From contig NZ_JAUTDR010000004.1 of NCBI RefSeq assembly GCF_030649675.1, positions 124,001 to 188,000 of the forward strand: a DNA stretch of 64,000 nucleotides, written 5' to 3'. Position numbers and translations under genes: made by a program. Positions 54,240 to 63,635 of the stretch are shown in pieces. Numbering within the stretch: position 1 is the first letter of the stretch; each line of letters begins with the position of its first letter. This stretch comes from Haliea sp. E1-2-M8 (lineage in GTDB: Bacteria; Pseudomonadota; Gammaproteobacteria; Pseudomonadales; Halieaceae). Below the pieces are notes generated by a model. That model saw nothing but the letters and a program-made list of their open reading frames with translations. It searched no databases and was not told where the DNA came from.

Positions 54240-56162
54240 TCAATAAACCAGTGCAGCCCCGGATGGTGCCACAAAGCCCCCCTCGGGCAAAGCAAGCGTA
54301 ACCCTGTTCTTGCCGCTGGTCTTGGATTCGTACAGGGCGCGATCCGCACAGGCGTAGATGCTGTTGGCATCGCGACATTGGGCGCTGAAACCCGCGATCC
54401 CGACGCTGGCGGTGACCCCCACCTCGCGGCCGTCATCCAGCGTAACATGGTGCTCGCCGATACGCTGCGCCAGCCGCTGGGCTACACCCGCCGCCTGCTC
54501 TGTGCTGGTACGGGGCAATACGCACAGGAACTCCTCGCCCCCGACCCGCGCCATGGCGTCCCCCGCGCGCAGCGTCTCGGAGCCAATTTCCGCAATCGCC
54601 CGCAGCAGGCGGTCGCCAACGGGATGCCCGTAACGGTCATTGACGTCCTTGAAGTCGTCCAGGTCCAGCACGATGACGGCGAGCAAGCCGCGATCATGGG
54701 GCAAACCGGCTGTGATCTCGTCCAGCATTGCAAAAATGTAGCGTCGATTGAACAGCCCCGTCAGTGCGTCGCGTTGGGAAAGCTCGCGGAACCGCAGCGT
54801 GTTGCGACGCTGCAGAACCAGGAACAGCAATATCAGCAGCGCTATGCCAGCGGCGAAGGCGATAGTGATGCGCTGGTACAGGATGTCCTGTTCGCGCTGC
54901 TGGATTTCCAGATGGTCTGCCCGTGCCTGCTCCCGCAACAATCTGATTTCGGTGTTTTTGCGCTCATCCTCAAGGTCGACGCGCATGCGCATGACCCGTT
55001 CGGAGGCACTGCGGGCCTGCAGCTCGGTGAAGTCCTCATGGAAGGCCAGCAGCTTGCTGAACGCGCGCTCGTGCTCGTTCAGGTGAAAATGTACCAGAGC
55101 TTCGGCCCGGTCCACATCGAGATGCCAGCTGGTGCCCGTGAGTTCGGGAATGGCGTTGAAAATCGCGCGCGCACTGGCGATGGCGGCCAGCGCCGCCTGG
55201 GCTTCCCCGGCCTGTGCCAGGCACACGGCCTGGCGCTTTAGCAGCTCGGCGCGAAAGTCCTGTATTCCCGCGACAGACAGTGCCTTGTCGATCGCTGTCA
55301 GGGCGGATTCACAGGCCCCCTGTTCCGCGTAGGTCATCCCCAGGCCATAGAAGGCGACAAAGGTATTGTGGTCGCTGCCCTGCCTTTCTGTCAGTTCGCG
55401 GTAGCGCTTGAAACTGGCAATCGCCTTGTCCCATTCCTCCGAATAACGCCAGGTGATGCCCAGGCCGTTGATCGCCTCTGCCTCGTAGCCCCGGTAACCC
55501 AGGGCAGAGTAGGTCTCCAGCGCTCGCTGGTAGTGCTTGAGGGATTCGGCATACTCGCCAATGTAGCCGTACACCGCGCCGAAGGTTTCGTTCACCACGG
55601 CCACCGAAAAGGGGTCCCGCATCTCGCTCCCGGTCCTGAAGGCGCTTTGCAGCTGCAGGAGAGCGGTGTCGTGATGACCATTCAGGCTCTGGGTGAAAGC
55701 CAGCTCGGTCTTGGACAGCACGTAGGCAAAGTCCTGTCCCTGGGCACTGGCCTCGGCGGCGGTCTGCTCCAGGACGGCTATGGCTTCCTCGTAGAGCGCA
55801 TCGCGCCGCAGGCTGACGCCCTGTAGTGTGGCCAGCAGTAGCCGCCGCTCCGCGGGAGTCTGCTCCGTTACCAGCGCCAGCCCCTCCTCAATGCTGCGCC
55901 GGAATGGTGCCTGCTGGTACTGCCACTGCAGGGTCAGCGCGCTGACCAGATAAAAGTGCAGGCGGGCCTCACTGCCTGCCGCATCCAGCTCGGGCTCAAG
56001 CGTCTGCAGCTCTGCCCAGGTGCGCCAGGGATCGCGCCAGCCGGCGTCCTCAAGCGCACTCAGCCTGTCACGGAGGCCTCCTGCGGTGGCGGGCGGCTCG
56101 GGCTGCGCAGAAATGCCGGCACTTGTCAGCAATAGCAGGAGCAGGCATAGAATCTGTTTCAC
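54240..56162 (-). CDS. Secreted-sensor TPR-GGDEF diguanylate cyclase
   Basis: About 640 residues from a GTG that gives a clean signal peptide (MKQILCLLLLLLTSAGISAQ). Residues about 30-430 are TPR-like helical repeats (ALETYSALGYRGYEAEAINGL). A membrane helix (IAFAAGIALLILLFLVL) leads to a cytosolic GGDEF domain with VGGEEFLCVLP, active. The TPR part lies outside the membrane and probably senses a peptide or protein. Single gene, possibly after its own promoter. Confidence 0.88.
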   Translation of the reverse strand: MKQILCLLLLLLTSAGISAQPEPPATAGGLRDRLSALEDAGWRDPWRTWAELQTLEPELDAAGSEARLHFYLVSALTLQWQYQQAPFRRSIEEGLALVTEQTPAERRLLLATLQGVSLRRDALYEEAIAVLEQTAAEASAQGQDFAYVLSKTELAFTQSLNGHHDTALLQLQSAFRTGSEMRDPFSVAVVNETFGAVYGYIGEYAESLKHYQRALETYSALGYRGYEAEAINGLGITWRYSEEWDKAIASFKRYRELTERQGSDHNTFVAFYGLGMTYAEQGACESALTAIDKALSVAGIQDFRAELLKRQAVCLAQAGEAQAALAAIASARAIFNAIPELTGTSWHLDVDRAEALVHFHLNEHERAFSKLLAFHEDFTELQARSASERVMRMRVDLEDERKNTEIRLLREQARADHLEIQQREQDILYQRITIAFAAGIALLILLFLVLQRRNTLRFRELSQRDALTGLFNRRYIFAMLDEITAGLPHDRGLLAVIVLDLDDFKDVNDRYGHPVGDRLLRAIAEIGSETLRAGDAMARVGGEEFLCVLPRTSTEQAAGVAQRLAQRIGEHHVTLDDGREVGVTASVGIAGFSAQCRDANSIYACADRALYESKTSGKNRVTLALPEGGFVAPSGAALVY

Positions 56163-56270
56163 GGCAGGAATTCGCCCGGGTTGACAGTAAGGTTGGATGC
56201 TACCCCAGCCGACAAGGCAAGTGCCAGCGCCAGTCATGTAAAGATGGCATCCGGCCGGCAGCCGAGAGCT

Positions 56271-56921
56271 TCAGCGCTCCTGCCGGTTATTACCCAGGCG
56301 CTGCCGCCGGCGCCAGTCCCAGGGTGGAACCGGGTTGGTATCTGCCCACAATCCACGCCGGCCACTGCGCGCCTCCCTCTCGGCAGCCTCCAGCAGCCGT
56401 TCATGGCGGGCGAAGTACTGGTACCACCAGGCGTGGCCCTGCTGCACCATCGCCAGGTTGATATTGCTGCCGTCGGCGTAGAGGGTGCCCACCAGTCGGC
56501 CGTAGTCGTCGGTCTCAACGACCACCACGCCAAGACGCCTGCCTGCGACCATTCCGGCAAGCACCTCACGGGCCCTGTCGCCGTGGGGCTGGCCATTCTC
56601 CGGTGCGTCAACGCCGTACAGGCGAATCCGGTGCTGGGTGTTGCTGGCGTCCAGCAGGGAGACCGTGTCGCCGTCCGCCACCCGGACTACGCGGCCGGTA
56701 ATGTCGAACTCTGGCAGCGGGGTGCCCTCTTTCGCCGCTCCCGCCTGTTCCAGCTTGTCCGCAGCGTGGCGCCAACCGGGTTCGGCGCCATCGTCGCCAG
56801 TCACCGTCGCCAGCAGTTGCCGGTGCCAGGTGATTTCGCCCCCAAAGAAGTACTGGAACAGGGTCAGCCCCAGCAGTATTACCGCGACGCGGGCCAGGTT
56901 GGTGCGGGATCGAGCGGTCAT
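56271..56921 (-). CDS. Membrane-anchored thermonuclease (SNase family)
   Basis: 216 residues. N-terminal anchor helix (LARVAVILLGLTLFQYFF), then the SNase fold: ITGRVVRVADGDTVSLL, HRIRLYGVDAPENGQPHGD with catalytic Arg/Glu region, and DDYGRLVGTLYADG with the second Arg, then QQGHAWWYQYF. All three catalytic spots look kept. An alternative GTG at 56930 overlaps the GNAT stop (GTGA), which would couple the two genes. Confidence 0.87.
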   Translation of the reverse strand: MTARSRTNLARVAVILLGLTLFQYFFGGEITWHRQLLATVTGDDGAEPGWRHAADKLEQAGAAKEGTPLPEFDITGRVVRVADGDTVSLLDASNTQHRIRLYGVDAPENGQPHGDRAREVLAGMVAGRRLGVVVVETDDYGRLVGTLYADGSNINLAMVQQGHAWWYQYFARHERLLEAAEREARSGRRGLWADTNPVPPWDWRRRQRLGNNRQER

Positions 56922-56926
56922 GCGTT

Positions 56927-57457
56927 TCACTGCCGGGGCCCGCGCTGCAGCAGCTTGCTCATCAGGGTGATGGGGACACCATTTTTGGTGGAGATTGCCA
57001 GCGTCTCCCAGCCCAGGGCCTGGTAGAAAGCCGCATGCTCGGGCGTGTACAGGTAGAGCCGTTCCAGTCCGCGCAGGCGACCTTGTTCGCAGGCGTGGAG
57101 CACCAGCCGCTTGCCCAGCCCGCGGCCGCGCCACTCCCGGTCGACCCAGAGGTTGGCCAGCCAGGGCGTGAGCTCCGGCCTGCTGTCCAGGTCCTGTTCA
57201 ACCAGGGAGACGGAACCAATCACGGCGCTACCGGCCACCAGCACCCAGGTCGACGGTACCGGGTCCGTACCCAGCGAGTGGGCAAGGTCCTCGGCAAAGC
57301 TGGCCACCGTATCCTCGGGGTACAGCTCCCGCCACTCGGCCAGGTGCGCCTCGGCGAGGATGTCGATAGCCTGCGGCATGTCACTCAGTGGCAGTATGTC
57401 GGGGACAATGGTGTCACGGGCCTTTAACATCTGTGCTTTAACCTTGTCTGTTGTCAT
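56927..57457 (-). CDS. GNAT-family N-acetyltransferase
   Basis: About 176 residues. The acetyl-CoA motif VDREWRGRGLGKRLVLHA matches Q/RxxGxG/A; LYLYTPEHAAFYQALGWE is motif B. Substrate unknown. The ATG at 57457 is the longest sensible start; an ATG at 57430 has AAGG upstream and removes nine residues. It is divergent from the PhoD-like pseudogene with almost no space, so one of the starts must be further in. Confidence 0.8.
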   Translation of the reverse strand: MTTDKVKAQMLKARDTIVPDILPLSDMPQAIDILAEAHLAEWRELYPEDTVASFAEDLAHSLGTDPVPSTWVLVAGSAVIGSVSLVEQDLDSRPELTPWLANLWVDREWRGRGLGKRLVLHACEQGRLRGLERLYLYTPEHAAFYQALGWETLAISTKNGVPITLMSKLLQRGPRQ

Positions 57458-58865
57458 TTGCTCAGGATACCGCGCCCGAGGATTTCTCGCCGCCATTTTC
57501 TCCGCCTGTCCTCCACCCTCGCGGGCTGCTGTGGCAGTCTCCACAGCCCTGGGCGGCTGTCAGCCGCTGCAGTCGCGGGGCGTGCTCTCTGCCGCCCGAT
57601 TCGAGCACGGTGTCGCCTCGGGTGACCCAGGCATGGATAGCGTGCTGCTGTGGACCCGGGCCACGCCACCCGCACGCGAGTTCGCCCTCGATCTGGCCTG
57701 GGAACTGGCAGAGGACGACGCCTTCGACCGGGTGATCAGGCGTGGTGAAGTTCGGGCCGATGCCGGGCGTGACTACACTGTCAAGGTCGAGGTGCGCGAT
57801 CTCAACCCGGGCACCGAGTATTTTTACCGCTTTGCCGCCCGCGACAGCATGACTGCGGTGGGCCGCAGCAAAACCCTGCCTGCCGGCGGCGTACAGCAGG
57901 TGCGGCTGGCTGTGTTCTCCTGCTCCAATTATCCAGCGGGCTATTTCCATGTTTACCGTGAAGGCAGCCGCCTGGCGAACCTGGACGCGTTTCTGCACCT
58001 GGGCGATTACCTCTACGAATACGGCACCGGTGGCTATGCTACAGAAAACGCAGAGCAGCTGGGTCGCAGCCTGTCCGCTGACAATGCCGAAGAGCTCTAC
58101 AGTCTGGCGGACTACCGCAAGCGCTACGCCCTCTACCGTACGGACCCGGATCTGCAGGCAATGCACGCCGCCGCGCCCTGCATTGCGGTGTGGGATGACC
58201 ACGAGATCGCCAATGATACCTGGCTCGACGGGGCAGAGAACCACTCGGCCGAGGAAGGTGATTTCGGCGAACGCAAGCTGGCGGCCCTGCGGGCCTGGTA
58301 TGAGTGGTTGCCGGTGCGCCCCCCGATTGCAGAGGGCAACGAACAGATCTACCGCAGCTTCGATTTCGCCGACCTGCTGTCCCTGCACATGCTGGACACC
58401 CGCATCATCGGCCGCGACCGGCAGCTGGAATATCGCGATTATGTGGATTCCGCAACCGGTGACATGGACCAGGACCGGTTCAGGCACGACCTCGGTAACC
58501 CTGAGCGGAGCTTGCTGGGGGCGTCGCAGTTGGCCTGGCTGGGTGAGCGCTTCGCCGCATCGAATGCCCGCTGGCAGCTGCTGGGCCAGCAGGTATTGAT
58601 GGCGAAAATGCACCTGGCGACGGCGAGCGTGTCATCTCCAGGCATGGAAAAATACCTGAGCGTGGCCGGTGAGGAGGCGCTGCAGCTGGCGGAGGCGATG
58701 ACCCTGCTGGTCGAAGAGCTGCAATACTGCAATCTACATCAGCGCGGTTTCATGCTGCTGACCGTGACGCCCGGCGCGCTGGAAGCAGACTGGCTGTTTG
58801 TGGATACCATCAGTGAGCGGGACTACCAGCCGGGTGGCTCTCACCGTGTGGTGATCGCGGCCTGA
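57458..58865 (+). pseudogene. PhoD-like alkaline phosphatase, frameshifted and internally deleted
   Basis: Two frames are needed. In the first, from about 57458, a Tat signal reads ISRRHFLRLSSTLAG up to 57526; from 57527 the second frame continues AAVAVSTALGGCQPL and then the PhoD domains: FEHGVASGDPGMDSVLLWTR, HLGDYLYEYG, and AVWDDHEIAND. Joining them needs a small indel. The C-terminal half jumps from LLGQQVLMAKM to ATASVSSPGME, so the stretch with the family's GDxHxxW metal site is absent. The first frame has no ATG, only TTG at 57458. Sequencing error could explain the indel but not the deletion. Confidence 0.75.
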
Positions 58866-59407
58866 GTGCCCTCTTTCAAAACCTGCGGGCGCACTGTTAC
58901 CGATTCGCCGGCGCCATTCAACCAGGCTTCGCCGCCGGAGAGCGTGCACTGCAGCTCCAGCCCGCTGCGCGCCATCGCAGCCAGCGCGCGGGCAGCGGCA
59001 TCAGGGATCTGCCAGACTTCCAGGTGTTTGAACCGTTCCAGGCTCGGGCCGTGTTTCTGCCACCAGACCGGCGCGGCCCGATCGCCGTAGGCGTAAAGAA
59101 TGACCCGCCGCGACCGGGAGCAGGCCTTGCGCAGGCGGTCCGGGTCGGGGGTGCCGAGTTCAATCCAGGTTTCAATGCTGCCGGTCAGGTCCTTTTGCCA
59201 CAGGTCCGGCTCGTCATCGGTGCTGATGCCGCGGCCAAATTCGAGGCTCTCACTCGCGTTCAGGGCAAACGCGAGCACCCGCAGCATCATTCGTTCGTCG
59301 GTTTCCGAGGGGTGCCGGGCCAGGGTGAGCGGAAAGTCCGCGTAGTACTGGCGGTCCAGGTCGGCGACGTTGAGGTCGAGCTTGAAGATGGTGGACTTGA
59401 GCGCCAT
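58841..59407 (-). CDS. YaeQ-family protein
   Basis: 188 residues from the ATG at 59407. YaeQ features: MALKSTIFKLDLNVADLDR opening, HPSETDERMMLRVLAFAL, and a PD-(D/E)xK-like core with WIELGTPDPDRLRKA. YaeQ's cellular role remains unclear; the fold is nuclease-like. It follows the methyltransferase by 8 bases and overlaps the convergent phosphatase remnant by 25. Confidence 0.92.
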   Translation of the reverse strand: MALKSTIFKLDLNVADLDRQYYADFPLTLARHPSETDERMMLRVLAFALNASESLEFGRGISTDDEPDLWQKDLTGSIETWIELGTPDPDRLRKACSRSRRVILYAYGDRAAPVWWQKHGPSLERFKHLEVWQIPDAAARALAAMARSGLELQCTLSGGEAWLNGAGESVTVRPQVLKEGTQAAITTR

Positions 59408-59415
59408 TCCTGCGC

Positions 59416-60267
59416 TTATGCCTTGCGTGCCGTCACCAGCCACACCGCCCCGGGCAAGCGGATCTTGCCCTCGCTAAACCAGGGGGCCATGGCCTCGACG
59501 GCGGCGGCATGGACGGTTTCCCTGAGTGCTGCGTCGCAGTCCTGCAGCAGCCGACTTACCGGGCCCATGTTCAGCATGTCCCGGGCGGTAGTGGCGAGGT
59601 CGTCCTCGCGCCCCCAGGCCATGGTTACCGCATGCGGCGCAATGTCTATATCGGTGAACCCGGCGCCCTCCAGTACGGAGCGGGTGTAGTCGGCATCGGC
59701 AAAGGCAAACGGGCCTGGCGCATGGGGGGGCGGGGGTTCCGGCGGCGGCAGGTGCTGGAACGCAGCCTTGAGCGGGAGCAGCGCCCACAGGTTCTCCTGC
59801 AGCGGCTGCCAGCAGGAGAAAGCCAACCTGGCGCCCGGCTGGAGCGCCTGCCGCAGGTTGGCGAAAGCCGCCGTCGGGTCGTCGAAGAACATGACGCCGA
59901 AGCGTGAAAACAGCAGGTCGAAACTGGCGGGCGGGAAGGCATGGGTCGAAGCATCCGCTTCCAGGAAGTCGACCTGCTTGCCGCCGCCACCGGCCGCCCG
60001 GGCGCGCTCCCGGGCGACGTTCAGCAGCGGGGCGGAAATGTCCACACCGAGCACCGTGGCCTGTGGGCCGAGATGTTCTGCCACCATCAGGGTTTCGCTG
60101 CCACCCCCGCAACCCACGTCCAGCACGCGCCGGGCGCCTTCGACCCTGGCGTGCTGCAGCAAGTCCTGCGCTATGGGGGCCAGCATGTGCGCCATCATTG
60201 CGTCGTTGTCTGCCCATTTGCGGCCCGCTTCACCGTTCCAGTAGGCCACCTGTTCCGCGTTACTCAT
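59416..60267 (-). CDS. SAM-dependent methyltransferase
   Basis: 283 residues from an ATG with AGGA 9 bases upstream. SAM motif I VLDVGCGGGSETLMV, motif II-like GVDISAPLLNVA, then DLLFSRFGVMFFDDP and GARLAFSCWQP, as in class I methyltransferases with a UbiE-like opening (QVAYWNGEAGRKWAD). Substrate unknown. First gene of a two-gene unit with yaeQ. Confidence 0.88.
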   Translation of the reverse strand: MSNAEQVAYWNGEAGRKWADNDAMMAHMLAPIAQDLLQHARVEGARRVLDVGCGGGSETLMVAEHLGPQATVLGVDISAPLLNVARERARAAGGGGKQVDFLEADASTHAFPPASFDLLFSRFGVMFFDDPTAAFANLRQALQPGARLAFSCWQPLQENLWALLPLKAAFQHLPPPEPPPPHAPGPFAFADADYTRSVLEGAGFTDIDIAPHAVTMAWGREDDLATTARDMLNMGPVSRLLQDCDAALRETVHAAAVEAMAPWFSEGKIRLPGAVWLVTARKA

Positions 60268-60406
60268 AAACCGATTCCTGATTCTTTTTCTGTTAGCCAC
60301 AAGGATACAGCATTGGACGCTGCCAATGTCGCGACCGCTTTGACAAATATATAAGAAAAGACTAATGTAATTCCATGCTTGGAGGGTTTACCCGAAGGAG
60401 AATGTT

Positions 60407-60610
60407 ATGACAATTGATCGTGCGGTAATGGCTTTTGCCGGCAGCATGATTTTGCTCAGCCTCGTGCTGGCCCAGATCCATAGCAGCTACTGGCTGTGGT
60501 TTACCGCCTTTGTGGGTGCCAACCTGCTGCAGGCCGCGTTCACCGGTTTCTGTCCCGCCGCAATCCTGTTTAAAAAGCTCGGTGTGAGAACTGGAACTGC
60601 GTTTTCCTGA
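60407..60610 (+). CDS. Small DUF2892-type membrane protein
   Basis: 67 residues with two membrane helices: DRAVMAFAGSMILLSLVLA and WLWFTAFVGANLLQAAF, then TGFCPAAILFKKLG with the conserved Cys-Pro. This is the YgaP-type membrane domain without the rhodanese part. AGGAG precedes the ATG, and a strong terminator follows, so it is a single-gene unit. Confidence 0.85.
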   Translation: MTIDRAVMAFAGSMILLSLVLAQIHSSYWLWFTAFVGANLLQAAFTGFCPAAILFKKLGVRTGTAFS

Positions 60611-60632
60611 GGACTCGGCCATGAACAGAAGC

Positions 60633-60654
60633 GGGGCCTTCGGGCCCCTTTTTT
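60633..60654 (+). terminator. Intrinsic terminator with UUCG loop
   Basis: GGGGCC, TTCG loop, GGCCCC, then six T. The UUCG tetraloop on a GC stem and T-tract make this the clearest terminator in the window. Confidence 0.92.
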
Positions 60655-60708
60655 GTTGCGCAGGGTTCACCGATAATGCCGGGCCAATGCACGAACAGGA
60701 GCGGAACA

Positions 60709-61272
60709 ATGGCTGATACTGGCCCCGCACAGGGCAATCACTTTCAGGGCCAAGTGGTCTGGATCACCGGTGCCTCGGGCGGGATTGGTGCGGCACTGGC
60801 CAGGCAGCTCGCGGCTCGCGGAGCCCGGCTGGTGCTTTCCGCCCGCGGCAGCGGCCATGTGGCGGTGACCGCGAGTGTCGCGGGCAAGGTGGGAGTTCCC
60901 CTGCGCACGGGTTACTGTGCCGCCAGGCACGCGGTGATGGGTTTTTTTGATGCCCTGCGCACGGAAGTGGCGCATCTGGGTATTGGGGTCACTACCATAG
61001 TGCCAGGCTTTGTCCGCACGGATATCGCGCGCAACGCTCTCACCGGAACCGGGGCGCCGACCGGCGCGGCGGATGAAGATATCGACAGCGGCATGGATGT
61101 CGACGAGTGCGCGGCAGCGATTGTGGAAGGATTCGCCAGTGGCACCGAGGAGATCGCCGTCGGCAAGGGTGCGGAGATGGACCTGCTGGCGCTCAAGCGC
61201 AGTGACCCCACCGGCACCTTCCGGCTGCTGGAGGCGATGGCCGCGGATACGGTGGCCAGCCGCCAGCCCTGA
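60709..61272 (+). pseudogene. Short-chain dehydrogenase with internal deletion
   Basis: About 187 residues against some 260-270 for relatives. The Rossmann start is intact (VVWITGASGGIGAALARQLA), but the frame jumps from LVLSARG straight to SGHVAVTASVAGKVG, losing the NAG motif and central strands. The remaining active site has the Ser (TASVAG) and Tyr, but YCAARHAV has Arg where YxxxK needs Lys. The frame is still open and the ribosome site AGGAG is good, so the deletion may be recent. Activity is unlikely. Confidence 0.75.
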
Positions 61273-61279
61273 ACCGACA

Positions 61280-61876
61280 CTAGTCAGTGGCGGACTCCAG
61301 CTCGAAAAACATCGCGTTGTCGACGCTGAACCGACCATCGGTGATCCGGTGGACGACAGCGCCGTCCTTGTCGACCAGTGTGCCCGAGAAGCTGCCGGCA
61401 AACGCCGACGGGCCGGATCGGCTGGCGTCGATGCGGCTGGCGTCCAGGGTGCCCTCGTCCATGTCATACATGACGTTGTAGACCCCGGCCTGGGGCAGCA
61501 GCAGGATGGATGCCTCCTCGCTGCCCTGGGCGGGCAGGGTGTAGCGATTGCTGCTGGTGCCCGGGGTGAAGCCAAAGGAGATCGATATCTGGCTGCCGCT
61601 GCCCGAAACACTGGGGTAGCCGGTGTCGGGGTCGCGCCCGAAACGGATATCCCGGGAATCGAAGCCCCCGAGAACGGCAGTGCCAGACTTGTCGTCCAGC
61701 ATCATCCACATGGCACCGGAGCCACCATCCTCGATGGTCGCGCCCGGGATGTGCCAGGTCCGGGGTTCTCCGTCGACCACCGCGGTGATGGTTCCGATGG
61801 GGTCGAACTGGGCGTGGAGACTGGCGGGCAGCAGGGCCAGCAGCAGCGTGGCGCCAAGCGTGCGGATCGGGTTCAC
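61280..61876 (-). CDS. Secreted protein of unknown function
   Basis: 198 residues from a GTG with GGGGAGG 8 bases upstream; this gives a signal peptide (MNPIRTLGATLLLALLPASL, then HAQ). The mature part is beta-rich with Gly, Asp and Ser (DDKSGTAVLGGFDSRDIRF, SGSGSQISISFGFTPG), no Cys and no membrane helix. It is probably periplasmic or surface. No family was recognised. The stop is 7 bases from the convergent dehydrogenase remnant. Confidence 0.65.
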   Translation of the reverse strand: MNPIRTLGATLLLALLPASLHAQFDPIGTITAVVDGEPRTWHIPGATIEDGGSGAMWMMLDDKSGTAVLGGFDSRDIRFGRDPDTGYPSVSGSGSQISISFGFTPGTSSNRYTLPAQGSEEASILLLPQAGVYNVMYDMDEGTLDASRIDASRSGPSAFAGSFSGTLVDKDGAVVHRITDGRFSVDNAMFFELESATD

Positions 61877-61953
61877 GACAGCAACCTCCCCTGAAATCTC
61901 GGTGCGGTCACCAAAGCATAGCAAAGCTGACGGTTGCTGCCTGTGCGGACTGC

Positions 61954-62202
61954 TCAGATTGCGGCTGGATCGGCGGTAAGGATTTGCTGCAAGAATTGCA
62001 GGTGCTCCGCCGCCTCGTGCCCCAGCGGCGTGAGGAAGCCTCCGTCCTCACGGTCAACCAGCCCTTTGGCGTGGAGCCGGCTGGCGGCGGCGATGATCTC
62101 CGGCGCCGCATCACTGTGGATTTTCAGTCCAACCTGGGCACTGCTCAGATCGAACTTCAGCAGCAGGTCAATTTCGTCTAGCAGATCCGGGGTCAAGGTC
62201 AT
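61954..62202 (-). CDS. TIGR02647-family small protein
   Basis: 82 residues: TPDLLDEIDLLLKFDLSSAQ, HSDAAPEIIAAASRLHAKGL, then DGGFLTPLGHEAAEHLQ, the pattern of the TIGR02647 proteins in gammaproteobacteria. Looks like a winged-helix module (helix, helix, strand hairpin). Possible DNA-binding; role unknown. AGGA lies upstream of the ATG. Confidence 0.8.
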   Translation of the reverse strand: MTLTPDLLDEIDLLLKFDLSSAQVGLKIHSDAAPEIIAAASRLHAKGLVDREDGGFLTPLGHEAAEHLQFLQQILTADPAAI

Positions 62203-62290
62203 TGCAGCGTCCTGGCAGTGTTATGGCGCAAGCATAGCGCATTACTGCGCCCCGGGCTGTAGTCCGCGGTCCGGCGATCCCGGGCGCCTG

Positions 62291-63472
62291 TCAGTCAGGC
62301 TCCGGCAGCGGCGCGCGAACGACCGGCTCCAGACGCACGATCGCGGACGGTTTGGCGCCGCGGTCGTCAATCGCGAGATAGACAAAGCCGTCCGGCCCCT
62401 GGCGTACGTCGCGGACTCGGCCGAGGCCTCTGACCAGGCTCTCCTCCCGCACGACACGCTGGCCGTCCAGCTGCAGCAGGGCCACTTGCTGGCCCGCGAG
62501 GCCGCCGGCCAGCAGATGGCCGCGCCAGTGCGGGAATGCGTCACCGCTGTACAGTGCCAGGCCGGAGGTGGCGATTGAGGGCACCCAGACCTTGCGCGGC
62601 TGGGTCATGCCCTCGGCGTGGGTGCCGGCATGGATGGCGGCACCGGAGCTGTAATTGACGCCATAGCCTACCACCGGCCAGCCATAGTTGGCGCCGGCTT
62701 CCACCAGGTTCAGCTCGTCGCCACCCTGGGGTCCGTGTTCCGTCAGCCACAGGTCGCCGGTTGCCGGGTTCATGATCATGCCCTGGGAGTTGCGGTGGCC
62801 GTAGCTCCAGATCTCGTCCAGAGCCTTGTCTTCGTTGACAAAGGGGTTGCCGGGAGGAATGCTGCCGTCCTCCATCAGGCGCACAACGACACCGTGGTGA
62901 TTCGACAGCAGCTGGGCCGGGTGTTGCTCCAGTTCGCCTGAGGGGGGCGCCTGGCGGTCGCCGATGGTGACGAAAATATGCCCCTTGCCATCAAAGACGA
63001 TGCGCGAGCCGTAGTGACCGCGGCCGCGGGATCGGGCTTCGAAGATTTCCTCAACATCCTGCAGTGCGCCGTCCCGGTAGCGTCCGCGGATCACGGCCGT
63101 GGTGGACTCGTCCTCCGGCAGCGGCTTGGAGTAGGACAGGTAGAGCAGCCGGTTGCTGGCAAAATCCGGGTGTGGGACCACATCCAGCAATCCGCCCTGA
63201 CCCTGGTAGAACACCTCCGGTATCCCGGTCACCGGCTCCGGCAACAGTTCGCCATCGTGCACCACTCGCAGCCGCCCGGGTTGCTCCGTGACCAGCAGCT
63301 CGCCATCAGGCAGGAAAGCCATGGACCAGGGCCGGATGAGGCCGTCGACCACGGTCACCACGCGGTAGTCGTGGAAGGCGGAATAGCGGGTCTCCCCGGC
63401 GCCAGCCGGCTGGGCGGCGGCATGCCCGGCGGCGGTCAGCAGCAGGGTAAGCATGATTGCCAATAATCTCAT
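62291..63472 (-). CDS. PQQ-dependent aldose sugar dehydrogenase (YliI-like)
   Basis: 393 residues from an ATG with GGAG. Signal peptide (MRLLAIMLTLLLTAAGHAAA, then QPAG). The six-bladed propeller has LIRPWSMAFLPDGELLVTEQ, HPDFASNRLLYLSYS, HNHG-like SNHHGVVVRL, SYGHRNSQGMIMNP, WLTEHGPQGGDELNLV and YGWPVVGYG, the signs of the Asd/YliI family. It oxidises aldoses in the periplasm with PQQ. No pqq synthesis genes in the window. Confidence 0.92.
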   Translation of the reverse strand: MRLLAIMLTLLLTAAGHAAAQPAGAGETRYSAFHDYRVVTVVDGLIRPWSMAFLPDGELLVTEQPGRLRVVHDGELLPEPVTGIPEVFYQGQGGLLDVVPHPDFASNRLLYLSYSKPLPEDESTTAVIRGRYRDGALQDVEEIFEARSRGRGHYGSRIVFDGKGHIFVTIGDRQAPPSGELEQHPAQLLSNHHGVVVRLMEDGSIPPGNPFVNEDKALDEIWSYGHRNSQGMIMNPATGDLWLTEHGPQGGDELNLVEAGANYGWPVVGYGVNYSSGAAIHAGTHAEGMTQPRKVWVPSIATSGLALYSGDAFPHWRGHLLAGGLAGQQVALLQLDGQRVVREESLVRGLGRVRDVRQGPDGFVYLAIDDRGAKPSAIVRLEPVVRAPLPEPD

Positions 63473-63635
63473 GACTGGAACTCCGTGTCGTGAACATGGC
63501 CATTCAGTATAGCGGTTCGGCGGCAATCTCTCTAAGTCGCCGCGCAAGCAGATGATATGGTGTTCGCGTCAAGTCTTGCGTCCGGGGCGGGGTGGTGCAA
63601 GTATCCGTCAACATGTGTTGTGGATATAGCCAGTC

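Noticed and set aside
53514-55241. 575-residue plus-strand open frame
   Set aside because: Antisense to yejB and the TPR-GGDEF gene, with no recognisable domain.
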